DNA of 64,000 nucleotides, taken from Ruminococcus sp. GTDB taxonomy: Bacteria; Bacillota; Clostridia; Oscillospirales; Ruminococcaceae. Made by a program: the position numbers and the translations under genes. Numbering within the stretch: position 1 is the stretch's first letter; every line of letters begins with the position of its first letter. The stretch lies in assembly GCA_017529875.1 (NCBI GenBank), contig JAFXNC010000043.1, positions 1 through 64,000 of the forward strand, in the 5' to 3' direction. A model generated the notes under the pieces. That model did no database searches, was not told where the DNA came from, and saw only the letters and a list, made by a program, of their open reading frames with translations. Below are positions 50,586 to 58,565 of this stretch, in pieces.

Positions 50586-50682
50586 TTGGCTTTCCCGCCG
50601 TTCTGCGCTATAATAACATCAGAAGCAAAGCTCGCTCCCTGCTGTGCAAAAACACAGCAGGGAGCGAGCTGAATTACTTTTT
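50586..50682 (+). ncRNA. Candidate short hairpin transcript
   Basis: TTGGCT (50586-50591) and TATAAT (50609-50614) at 17 bp are followed within 15 nt by a perfect 18-bp stem (50629-50646 with 50653-50670, loop CAAAAA) and a T-rich stretch from 50676. A transcript would be roughly 60 nt and mostly hairpin. No gene is associated. Confidence 0.4.
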
Positions 50683-50689
50683 TGACTGC

Positions 50690-50963
50690 TTTATACCGTT
50701 GGCACCGCATATATCCAGCTTGGTATCGAAGTTGTCTATGACCCTGATCAGCCCGATGGCCCCCGCCTGAAACAGGTCGTCGGGCTCGCCGCTGCCGGCA
50801 CGGACATTGCGAGCATGGCAAGTGCCATGAACACCGCCGCCAGGCGCTTTAAAACGTTCCTCTCCTTATATTTTTCATAGTATCCGATCCTCATTAGATC
50901 AAAGATATAACTATGCGCATTGGTTATACCGTATTGTTCCGGATTTTCAAGATGTTTGGACAA
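50690..50963 (-). pseudogene. sigG-like fragment B joined to a signal-peptide remnant
   Basis: Minus-strand sequence at about 50805-50705 reads EPDDLFQAGAIGLIRVIDNF with DTKLDI, matching SigG. Immediately upstream on the same strand a different gene's signal peptide remains (ERNVLKRLAAVFMALAMLAM, then SVPAAAS). Neither part is complete. The rest of 50964-51094 holds nothing I recognise. Confidence 0.65.
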
Positions 50964-51094
50964 ATTATAGGAATGTCTTTTGACATATTTGCTGAACGTT
51001 CAGCCCGGCGGAGCCCTGAACGGGGGGCATACAGGATATACAAATAGCGACGGCGTTTTTAGTTAAATTATTTCATCTATTGCGCTGCAGACTA

Positions 51095-51123
51095 TTGACA
51101 TTTTTATAATAACGGTGCATAAT
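51095..51123 (+). promoter_or_regulatory. Promoter before the TetR fragment
   Basis: TTGACA (51095-51100) and CATAAT (51118-51123), 17-bp spacer. Confidence 0.6.
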
Positions 51124-51162
51124 TGAAACACAGAGTATCAAAAAGTCAAACGGAGGTGGGAT

Positions 51163-51345
51163 ATGAGCGACTATGTTGCAGGGAAAGCCTGGAAACAGGA
51201 AAAATACGACCGGATACTCAAGGTGGGCTTCAAGCTGTTTTCCGAGGAAGGCATCGAGCAGGCGACGATGGGCGAGGTCTCCGATAATAACTGCTATACA
51301 AGGACACATATCCAGAGCGAACCTTATATCGGCAAATATAGGTAA
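51163..51345 (+). pseudogene. TetR-family regulator, N-terminal fragment
   Basis: The first 40 codons (AWKQEKYDRILKVGFKLFSE, EGIEQATMGEV) are the start of a TetR helix-turn-helix domain; the sequence then diverges before the recognition helix and stops at 60 codons. CGGAGG precedes ATG 51163. Non-functional as a regulator. Confidence 0.75.
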
Positions 51346-51548
51346 TAATCATAAAAGCTTGATTTCAACGCAGAATCAGGCGTTTTCTGTTTAGTCGATT
51401 GACTTTATAGGGTAAACTCTGGTATAATTATTGGTAGCATACCCCACAAAAAAGTGATAAAGTCCCTATCCAATTTAAGTTATAATTAAGGTTTGTATAT
51501 TAGAGTATAATAGGTGAAGTGTAGCAGAATGACGTTTTGGAGGTTATT

Positions 51549-52094
51549 ATGGAGCGATTACTGCTGTTAGATGCGAAAAATTACGATGAAGATATGGACG
51601 TATGGGCAAGAGTCGCTGTACGGGGTATCGTTTTTATTGGAGACAAGCTGTTGCTGCTCGATGACAACAAAGGCGAGGTCAGTCTCCCCGGCGGAGGTCA
51701 GGACGAGGGCGAATCCGATGCAGATACCCTTATCCGTGAGATCAGGGAGGAAACAGGTTACTCCGTTATCCCCGACACGATTCGTCCTTTTGGATATATC
51801 GAGGAAAAGCGAAGGGACTTCAAGAGCTATCACGAGAGCAGGATATTCCACCAGATCAGCAGGCTGTATTTCTGCGAGGTGTCCGCTGAGCGTGGAGAAA
51901 TACAGCTCAGTGAACAGGAAAAGCGTTATGGTATGCGTACTGCACTGTACGCCCTTGATGAAGCGATAGCCAAGAATCGGGCGATGCTTGACAATGTAGG
52001 CGAGCTTGCGTGGAATCAGAGGGAGTACAGGACACTGCTGCTGATAAAAGAGTATCGGGCAAGACCCTTATCCCCGCCGACGCCTACTCGATAG
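51549..52094 (+). CDS. NUDIX hydrolase with a chimeric C-terminus
   Basis: The Nudix box is visible (GGGQDEGESDADTLIREIRE with ETGYSV) in a small hydrolase of about 170 residues; such enzymes cleave nucleoside diphosphate derivatives. GGAGG precedes ATG 51549. After LLLIKEYRA the frame ends in a Pro-rich tail (RPLSPPTPTR) that is out-of-frame sequence of the following surface-protein fragment, so its last residues were replaced by a deletion junction near 52060. Activity may be retained. Confidence 0.78.
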   Translation: MERLLLLDAKNYDEDMDVWARVAVRGIVFIGDKLLLLDDNKGEVSLPGGGQDEGESDADTLIREIREETGYSVIPDTIRPFGYIEEKRRDFKSYHESRIFHQISRLYFCEVSAERGEIQLSEQEKRYGMRTALYALDEAIAKNRAMLDNVGELAWNQREYRTLLLIKEYRARPLSPPTPTR

Positions 52095-52786
52095 AGGTCA
52101 AGGACGGCATTACCTTCGGAACTGTTACCGCTGACAGGTTTGCCGCCAAAAAGGGCACACAGATCACCCTGACCGTTATCCCCGACGCGGAGGGCAATTA
52201 CAAGCTGAGACCCAACTCTCCTAAAACAGGCGAGGCTAAGGTCACAAAGGGCAGCGAGCCCACAAAGTACACTTTCACCATGCCTGCCGCAGACGTTCTG
52301 GTATCGGCTGAGTTCACCACCGACTATACCGTCAGCATCGCCCACGGCACCGTGACAGCTGCTCCGTCGGGATTCCCTATCGACACCTTCGACGAAGCCG
52401 AGAAGACCGTAACACTTACCGTCACACCTGATCCCGGCTATATGACAGAAAGCCTGACCGTAACAGATCCCAACGGCGACCCTGTTGAGGTTTCGGACAA
52501 CACCTTCACCATGCCTGCCGGGGATGTGAATGTCACGGCGGAATTAAAGCCCGACCCTGCCCACTTCTCGCAGGCGGGTGACTCCTACACTATCCACGAT
52601 GCAAAGGGCTGGGATATCTTCTGCGACATTCTCGACGGCGACAACGGCAAGACATATTTCAGCGGCAAGACCGTAAAGCTGGACGCAGACATTTCCGTAA
52701 CAAGAATGGCCGGAAAATCAAGACACGATTTCACAGGCACCTTTGACGGGCAGAAACATCCTTTGCTATATCCCTGGCTGATTTGA
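52059..52786 (+). pseudogene. Surface-protein fragment with InlB-B-type repeats
   Basis: Two repeats ending in FTMPAADVLVSAEF and FTMPAGDVNVTAEL, then DSYTIHDAKGWDIFCDILDG, typical of large clostridial cell-surface proteins with divergent InlB B-repeats. It lacks a start and signal peptide (junction with the NUDIX gene) and ends abruptly in PLLYPWLI at a second junction. An internal fragment only. Confidence 0.7.
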
Positions 52787-52811
52787 CATTTGCCAGCAGA
52801 TGTGCTATAAT
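52783..52811 (+). promoter_or_regulatory. Consensus promoter of the kinase-only gene
   Basis: TTGACA (52783-52788) and TATAAT (52806-52811), 17-bp spacer. Confidence 0.8.
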
Positions 52812-52879
52812 AAGGAACATCGCCCGCACAGAGAGAACTCCCTCCGGCACGGCGGCACAGACGGGAGCGTTTACACGGA

Positions 52880-53512
52880 ATGGATAAGTTCATGATCGAG
52901 ATACCCGAGCTATGTCTGGTAGCCCTTATCGGCGCTTCCAGCTCGGGGAAATCCACCTTTGCACATAAATATTTTAAACCGACGGAAGTGCTGTCTTCAG
53001 ACTTTTTCAGAGGCATGATATCGGATGACGAGAACGATCAGACCGTCACCCGTGAGGCCTTCGAGCTGCTCTGGAGCGCTGCTGACAAGCGCCTTGCCAA
53101 CAGGAAGCTCACTGTCATCGACGCGATGAACACACGCAAAAGCGCAAGGAGCAGAGTACTGCAAGCTGCCAGGGAGCATAACGTCCCCGCAGCGGCGATC
53201 GTGCTTGACCTCCCGGAGGCACTGTTGCAGGAGCGCAACAAGACACGCACAGACAGAGAACTGCCGGAGCGCGTGATACGTCAGCTATGCGTCGAGGTCG
53301 ATAACAGTATAATAAATTTAAAGCGTGAGGGATTCCGTTTCGTCTACATCATCAGCTCCCCCGAGCAGCTCGAAAACTGCGAGATAGTCCGCACAGAGTT
53401 TCTGAACAGGGATCAGGACGAGCACACCGAACTCGACTTCGACGAGATCTTCGATGAACACAAAATACTGCTCTCCAAGCTGACAAGCTTTCTCAGATAC
53501 AAAGACGAGTAA
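52880..53512 (+). CDS. Pnkp-type polynucleotide 5'-kinase domain, stand-alone paralog
   Basis: The first 180 residues closely match the kinase domain of Pnkp at 35288 (GASSSGKSTFAHKYFKPTEV, VLSSDFFRGMI, ERNKTRTDRELPERVIRQ), including the P-loop. After DRDQ-type sequence it ends in a unique acidic tail (FDEIFDEHKILLSKLTSF) without phosphatase or ligase. The 35 nt before ATG 52880 also match the end of hen1 (a remnant reading TGAFTRNG then stop). So a hen1-pnkp junction was duplicated and trimmed, or arose from a variant RNA-repair operon. It has its own consensus promoter. Confidence 0.82.
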   Translation: MDKFMIEIPELCLVALIGASSSGKSTFAHKYFKPTEVLSSDFFRGMISDDENDQTVTREAFELLWSAADKRLANRKLTVIDAMNTRKSARSRVLQAAREHNVPAAAIVLDLPEALLQERNKTRTDRELPERVIRQLCVEVDNSIINLKREGFRFVYIISSPEQLENCEIVRTEFLNRDQDEHTELDFDEIFDEHKILLSKLTSFLRYKDE

Positions 53513-53565
53513 TGCCACGCCGAGGGTCGAGCCGGCGGATATCAACACAAAATTGAGATGAAAAA

Positions 53566-53682
53566 ATGGAAAAAACCAGCGACACAAAGCTCAGCAGATA
53601 CATCAGCCTTATCCTCCGGCACCGCCCGGAGGATATCCCCTGGAAGTATGTTGTCGAAGTACTGCGGTTAAAATACTTATAA
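53566..53682 (+). pseudogene. KptA/Tpt1 RNA 2'-phosphotransferase N-terminal stub
   Basis: The 38 codons begin TKLSRYISLILRHRPEDI, the KptA/Tpt1 N-terminal signature with the Arg-His pair used in NAD-dependent removal of an RNA 2'-phosphate, then diverge and stop. The NAD-binding part is missing. Lies 53 nt after the kinase gene, implying an earlier larger RNA-repair operon here. Confidence 0.7.
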
Positions 53683-53707
53683 AGCCGTCCCGAGGTACGG
53701 CAGCAAA

Positions 53708-53749
53708 AAAACGGTACAGTCCCCTGTGAGGGCTGTACCGTTTTGTTTT
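53708..53749. terminator. Bidirectional terminator
   Basis: A 12-bp stem, AAAACGGTACAG (53708-53719) with its complement (53733-53744), continues into a T-rich stretch. Serves the protease gene on the minus strand. Confidence 0.85.
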
Positions 53750-53782
53750 CATATGGCTGTGTTTATGCCCTTGGCTTACCTA

Positions 53783-56455
53783 TCACTTTCTTCTTCTGGA
53801 AACTGCGATAGCTGCTGCCAGGGATACTGCTGCGAAGGAGCCGACTGCCAGACCGGTGTTGGGGTTGGTGTCAGTCTTCTTGGTGTCGTCGGGCTTGGAG
53901 CTGGTGTCGGGAACAGAGCTGTCCTCGGGCTCGGAGCTGTCTTCGGGTTCGGAGCTGTCTTCGGGCTCGGAGCTGTCCTCAGGTTCGGAGCTGTCCTCCG
54001 GCTCGGAGCTGTCCTCGGGAGTCTTTTCAACCTCCGCTCTGACAGTGGTGACGCTGTACTCGTCAAAGAGCTCAACAGGCATATCGGGATAGTTCTCGCC
54101 GGTCATGAACACGGTCGCTGCGGTCTCGAAGAAACCGTTCTCAGCGTCTTCATCGGTAACGGTGTAGGTGTAGTGGAGCTCTGCGGTGTCGAGAGGTCCG
54201 ATCACTCCGGTGCTGCCTATCTTCTCGCCGTTGATATATACATCGTAGTCGGAGTTTACCTCGGTGAAGGCCTGCAGCTTAACTGTGCAGGGCACCTCGT
54301 CGCCAGCCTTGTAGGGAGCGGCGGGTTCGTCGATGACGTTCTGAACGTTTACGATCTCGTTTTCGGTGAGCGCCTGGACGGTGAAGTTATCTACCGAATA
54401 GTTTCTGAAACCGGCATCCGGGTTGCTCATCACCTCATTGGTGAGATTTGCCCAGTCGAACCAGTAACCGCTGGCAAGCACAAAGCTTTCGCCGGGGTTG
54501 ATAACGCTGTTGTGGTAGAACAGCTTGTCGGGATAGAAGCCCTCGTCGGAGCCGTGTTCCTCGATATATTCCTGCCTCTGATTTTCAGCCATTCTATCGG
54601 CAAGCTCCTTGCTGTATCCTACTTTCACGCAGAAGGTATCGTCCCCTGCTTCGGTGACTGTGTTGACTACGATGGAATACTTTGTACCCTTGGGGAAGTA
54701 TACAGTCTCGTCAAGGTTAACGCGGTGATAGCCTGCCAGGGGGAATAACTGGCTGACTGTTGCAACGACCTCGCCGTCGTCGGGAGCTGTGAAGTTCTCG
54801 TTGAGCTTATACACGGTGCAGGTAACGTTCTCGTTGCAGGTGCTGTTCATAACGCCGATAGCTTTGAGTCTGAGATCAAGGCCGGCCTCAAATACGTTGG
54901 CTACGGCAGTATCTTCGCCCTTGACCGTCATCAGCTGCGGAGAAGGCATACAGTCGTAGATGTTGGGGCCGAAGGCTGTCAAAGGCTTTTCTTCCGCCTC
55001 TGCAACGGTGGTGGGGTTGAAATCAAAGCTTTCAAATGCGCCGAGGGACTGATCGTAGTAAGAGAGATAGAAGTATCCGTCTCCGCCGTTGCCCCAGAAG
55101 GAGTTGGTGGTATCCAACGAGCCCCAGCTGTTCTTTACTATGAAGGCTCCGTCACCCTGGATAAGGCCGTTGGGATCGTAGAAGTATTCCTTCGGGATGG
55201 TATCGTCATAACCTACGATGCAGACTGCATGATTCGACACGACCTTCTTGTTGACGCTTGTGGGATCGGTGGGATCATAGGTCTTGTCATAGGTATAATG
55301 GCACCAGTATTTCGCGTCGTAAGCGGAGGTGATATGGTTGCCGTCCTCGTCGATAAAGCTCATAAAACCGTCATCGACTTTGCCCTGTCCTGCAAGGGAC
55401 ATATCCGCATCGAAGGCTACCGAAACGGCTCTTCCGCTGAGCAGCTCGTTCTTGACGAGATTGAGGGCTTTCTCGTTGAAGGAATAAGCGCCGGTAGCGC
55501 GGTCCTCGCTGGCAACGTTGGGGAGCATATTGGAGTTTTCAAGCTCTATTCCGGTGAATCGGAGAGATTCGTCTACTGCCCAGTCCTGAGCGCAGGTCTT
55601 GTCATGGTTGGTAGCAGTGAACCAGTATCTGCCGATGCCCTTGAACCAGCCGTCGTTATCCGACAGCGACAGACGTCCGAGAGTTTCCTCTAATCCGATG
55701 AAGGTTTTCATCTCGTCGTAACTGCTGTAATCATAGGTCGTGGCGTTGTTCAGATCGGCGAACTGACGTATGTCGTATGTTTCGCACTCAGCGGGATCCT
55801 TGATCACGTCGATGTAAAAGACCCTTCCGATAGGCTGGAGGTAAGGTACCATCTGCTCGGAAACAGGCCCCTGAAGGGTGCTGTAAATGGTGGTGGCGTA
55901 GGACGCGAACCCTCCGAAAAGCTTCTGGAAGTTTATCGTAGCCTGGTCGCCGCCGTGTTCTCTCAGGTATACCTCGGAGTAGTTTATCTGACCCTCACCC
56001 TCCTGAGACTTGAACAGGGTGGTCTCGGGCAGAGGCGTTGCGGAGAACCATGCAAGGTGGCGCTCCGAAAGGTCGAGCATATCATCACCGGAAAGGGTGT
56101 TGGCGTCCATGCCCGTTTCGTACAGTATGCTGGTCTCTGAAGCAGCCGTAGCAGCGAAGGCCCAGCAGGTGCCCAAAACGCCCTGATTCTTTACAGGGGT
56201 AACATAGCTCTTGCCGTCAACGTCGCGCAGGTCGAACTTTTCTTCGGCGGGCTTACCGGGATAATTCGCGGGATCATCCACAGTGTAAGACAAAGACGAA
56301 AAATCAATGCCCATGAGCATCTTGAGAAGATCCATCTTTGCAACAAAGGGGTTCGGAGCGTCAGCGGCAGAAGCTGTGAAGTTTCCGGCCGTTGAGCAGC
56401 AGAGCATCGTCATCGCGGCAATGCCGGCAAGCAGTTTCTTTGCCTTTTTATTCAT
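53783..56455 (-). CDS. Surface papain-family (C1) protease with lectin-like region and wall-anchor tail
   Basis: Signal peptide residues 1-30; C1 peptidase domain with catalytic Cys in NQGVLGTCWAFAATAA (near 97), His in VSNHAVCIVGYDD (near 407) and Asn in VKNSWGS (near 443). The region after 480 resembles the lectin-like beta domain found behind such proteases in clostridia. The C-terminus has six Glu-Pro-Glu-Asp-Ser-Ser repeats, then NPNTG, a hydrophobic segment and RRRK, a sortase-like anchor. It should act at the cell surface. Own promoter upstream. Confidence 0.88.
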   Translation of the reverse strand: MNKKAKKLLAGIAAMTMLCCSTAGNFTASAADAPNPFVAKMDLLKMLMGIDFSSLSYTVDDPANYPGKPAEEKFDLRDVDGKSYVTPVKNQGVLGTCWAFAATAASETSILYETGMDANTLSGDDMLDLSERHLAWFSATPLPETTLFKSQEGEGQINYSEVYLREHGGDQATINFQKLFGGFASYATTIYSTLQGPVSEQMVPYLQPIGRVFYIDVIKDPAECETYDIRQFADLNNATTYDYSSYDEMKTFIGLEETLGRLSLSDNDGWFKGIGRYWFTATNHDKTCAQDWAVDESLRFTGIELENSNMLPNVASEDRATGAYSFNEKALNLVKNELLSGRAVSVAFDADMSLAGQGKVDDGFMSFIDEDGNHITSAYDAKYWCHYTYDKTYDPTDPTSVNKKVVSNHAVCIVGYDDTIPKEYFYDPNGLIQGDGAFIVKNSWGSLDTTNSFWGNGGDGYFYLSYYDQSLGAFESFDFNPTTVAEAEEKPLTAFGPNIYDCMPSPQLMTVKGEDTAVANVFEAGLDLRLKAIGVMNSTCNENVTCTVYKLNENFTAPDDGEVVATVSQLFPLAGYHRVNLDETVYFPKGTKYSIVVNTVTEAGDDTFCVKVGYSKELADRMAENQRQEYIEEHGSDEGFYPDKLFYHNSVINPGESFVLASGYWFDWANLTNEVMSNPDAGFRNYSVDNFTVQALTENEIVNVQNVIDEPAAPYKAGDEVPCTVKLQAFTEVNSDYDVYINGEKIGSTGVIGPLDTAELHYTYTVTDEDAENGFFETAATVFMTGENYPDMPVELFDEYSVTTVRAEVEKTPEDSSEPEDSSEPEDSSEPEDSSEPEDSSEPEDSSVPDTSSKPDDTKKTDTNPNTGLAVGSFAAVSLAAAIAVSRRRK

Positions 56456-56517
56456 ATTCTCTACCTCATTTCCTGATCTTGCCGTCGTTATAAAACGGCA
56501 GACTTTACTTCACGGTT

Positions 56518-56546
56518 ATTATAGCACAAAGATTTAACAAAATCAA
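56518..56546 (-). promoter_or_regulatory. Promoter of the C1 protease gene
   Basis: On the minus strand TTGATT (56541-56546) and TATAAT (56518-56523), 17-bp spacer. The leader carries a TGCCGT...ACGGCA hairpin near 56480-56500. On the plus strand a weaker TTGATT/TATAAC pair near 56704-56732 could serve the next gene. Confidence 0.65.
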
Positions 56547-56821
56547 GACCCAGAAACATATTTGTTGAATTTCCCCAAAAACCGCACCGCGTTTTGTCTA
56601 TAATGGTCATTATTGGCAGATTCGCTTCGAAAAGGCGGCTTTACAGAAAAACAGCGCGGAAAGAAAAACTGCAAAAGTCAGCAGAAAAATGCGTAAAACC
56701 TATTGATTTTTTGAAATAAATGGTATATAACTAAAACATATTACGAAAGATCATCCGGCCGCGGGGCTGGAAAGCTTGGGAACAGAGTTCCCGGACAAAA
56801 ATCTGAACTGAGGTGGTCACA

Positions 56822-58540
56822 ATGGGCGTTTCGATCCGCAGACGCAGCAAAGCCGGCAGGATAATCAAATGGACACTGCTTATACTCCTTCTGGCGATCA
56901 TAATTCTCTTTGCAATATTCCACAAGCCGATAATAGGCTTTTTCAAGATCAGGATCGGCGAAAGCGCACTCTCCAAGGGTGCCGACGGACTGAGCTACTC
57001 CGAGCATACGCTGACGAAGGAGCAGCGGCTCACCGATTTCGAGTACCTCTATAAAAACGCCGTCACCGATTCGCCGGTGAGGGAGCAGGCTGAGAAGTAC
57101 CTGAAAGCAGACTACGACGAGATATACAAAACATTCAAAGCCCGGGTCGGGAACTGCAAGGACGATTACGAGTTCTGTGCGGTGATGGCCTCCTTTATGG
57201 CGAGGCTGCCGGGGGCTCACAATCATCTGAAACCTCCCTCCTGTGACCTGTCGGCATCCACCGACTATCCTCTCGGCTACGAGCTGGGCTTCGGCGACGT
57301 CAGAGAGACCAACTATGCCTTCTGGAAGCAGTTCGAGGACAGGATGTTCTCCTACACTCAGAAATGCGCCGTCGCCGTCAACAACGGCGGGGACTATGTC
57401 TTCGTGGACGAGGACTACGGCTTTGAAATGATCGGGGATATCATCGGCGGCAAGCTGCTGACCCTCAACGGCGAGCCCTTGCAGACCGCGATCAAAAAGC
57501 TGGACTGCCTGCACCAGTGGGGCTACGACGAACACTATGACTGCGTGAGGGTATCCAATCTGTTTTTCAACGACAGCCTCGGCGAGAAATACAAGGCCGA
57601 GATCGAGATGCCCGACGGCAAGATCATCAAGAAAGATCTCTGCTGCTCCGCGGAATACAATCTGGCGCTGCTGTACAGAGACAGCCTCTACCCCGATCAC
57701 AACAAGCAGACCGAGACCGCAGCGACCACGACTGCTGCTGCATCTTCAGCATCCGCCGAGACTCAGAACATCAGGCGGGGCAGCTCCTACCGGGTGGAGA
57801 CCGACGCCTCCCGCAAGCTGGTGTACATCAAATCCAACCTCTGCCTCGGTGAAGAAACAGACCAGCTCTACAACGACATAACCGCCGCCCTCGACGAGGT
57901 GGATGCCGAAAACATCATCGTGGATGTTCAGGGCAACAAGGGCGGAGACTTTCCCTATGTGACCGAGGGGCTGTGCAAGGCCATATTCAACGAGCCCTCC
58001 GGCCGGACGATCTATTCTGCGTTCCCCAAGACCGAGCTGACCGACCTGTTCTTTAACAACGGCACCTACACCTTCTTCAGCACCGTTGAGGAAAAGGACG
58101 GACTGATGCGCTATTCCGACGATTTCAACGCCGAGGGCAAGGCCAAGAAGAAGTATAACGTCTACGTGCTGATGAACGCCTCCACCTTCTCCTCGGGGGA
58201 CATCTTCACCCAGATCGCCGGTGCGATGGACAACGTCACCCTGCTGGGAGAGAACACCAGCGGCGAGGGATTCACCGGCAACCCCCTTTCCTACTATCTC
58301 CCCGAGAGCAAGTTCCCCTTCATTATCACGGTGGGCGTCTCGGAGACGATACCAAATGATAACTACGTCGGCACCGTTCCCGACATCTACTGCCCCAGGA
58401 CCAGGGACAGCTACCTTGCCATGACGGAAATGATCAATGACCCGAATATCGGCCGTCAGAAGGCATCCACCCTCGAATACAGGATGCAGTGGGACACGGT
58501 ACTGGCAGAGGCCATAAAGCTCATCGACGGCAAGAAATAA
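56822..58540 (+). CDS. Membrane-anchored S41-family peptidase-like protein
   Basis: A 572-residue protein with one N-terminal membrane helix (residues 16-38), so the body faces outside. The C-terminal part resembles the S41 (tail-specific protease) core: NIIVDVQGNKGGDFPYVTEG, then VLMNASTFSSGDIFTQIAGA with the candidate nucleophile Ser, and LLGENTSGEGFTGNPLSYYL. No PDZ domain is apparent; a Thr/Ala-rich linker lies near 305-320. GAGGTGG precedes ATG 56822. The following gene encodes a second S41-like protein. Confidence 0.78.
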   Translation: MGVSIRRRSKAGRIIKWTLLILLLAIIILFAIFHKPIIGFFKIRIGESALSKGADGLSYSEHTLTKEQRLTDFEYLYKNAVTDSPVREQAEKYLKADYDEIYKTFKARVGNCKDDYEFCAVMASFMARLPGAHNHLKPPSCDLSASTDYPLGYELGFGDVRETNYAFWKQFEDRMFSYTQKCAVAVNNGGDYVFVDEDYGFEMIGDIIGGKLLTLNGEPLQTAIKKLDCLHQWGYDEHYDCVRVSNLFFNDSLGEKYKAEIEMPDGKIIKKDLCCSAEYNLALLYRDSLYPDHNKQTETAATTTAAASSASAETQNIRRGSSYRVETDASRKLVYIKSNLCLGEETDQLYNDITAALDEVDAENIIVDVQGNKGGDFPYVTEGLCKAIFNEPSGRTIYSAFPKTELTDLFFNNGTYTFFSTVEEKDGLMRYSDDFNAEGKAKKKYNVYVLMNASTFSSGDIFTQIAGAMDNVTLLGENTSGEGFTGNPLSYYLPESKFPFIITVGVSETIPNDNYVGTVPDIYCPRTRDSYLAMTEMINDPNIGRQKASTLEYRMQWDTVLAEAIKLIDGKK

Positions 58541-58565
58541 ACAGCAAAACACAGGAGGTATCATC

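Noticed and set aside
53930..54030. Tandem DNA repeats in the protease gene
   Set aside because: They encode the Glu-Pro-Glu-Asp-Ser-Ser linker; coding repeats, not a CRISPR or mobile element.
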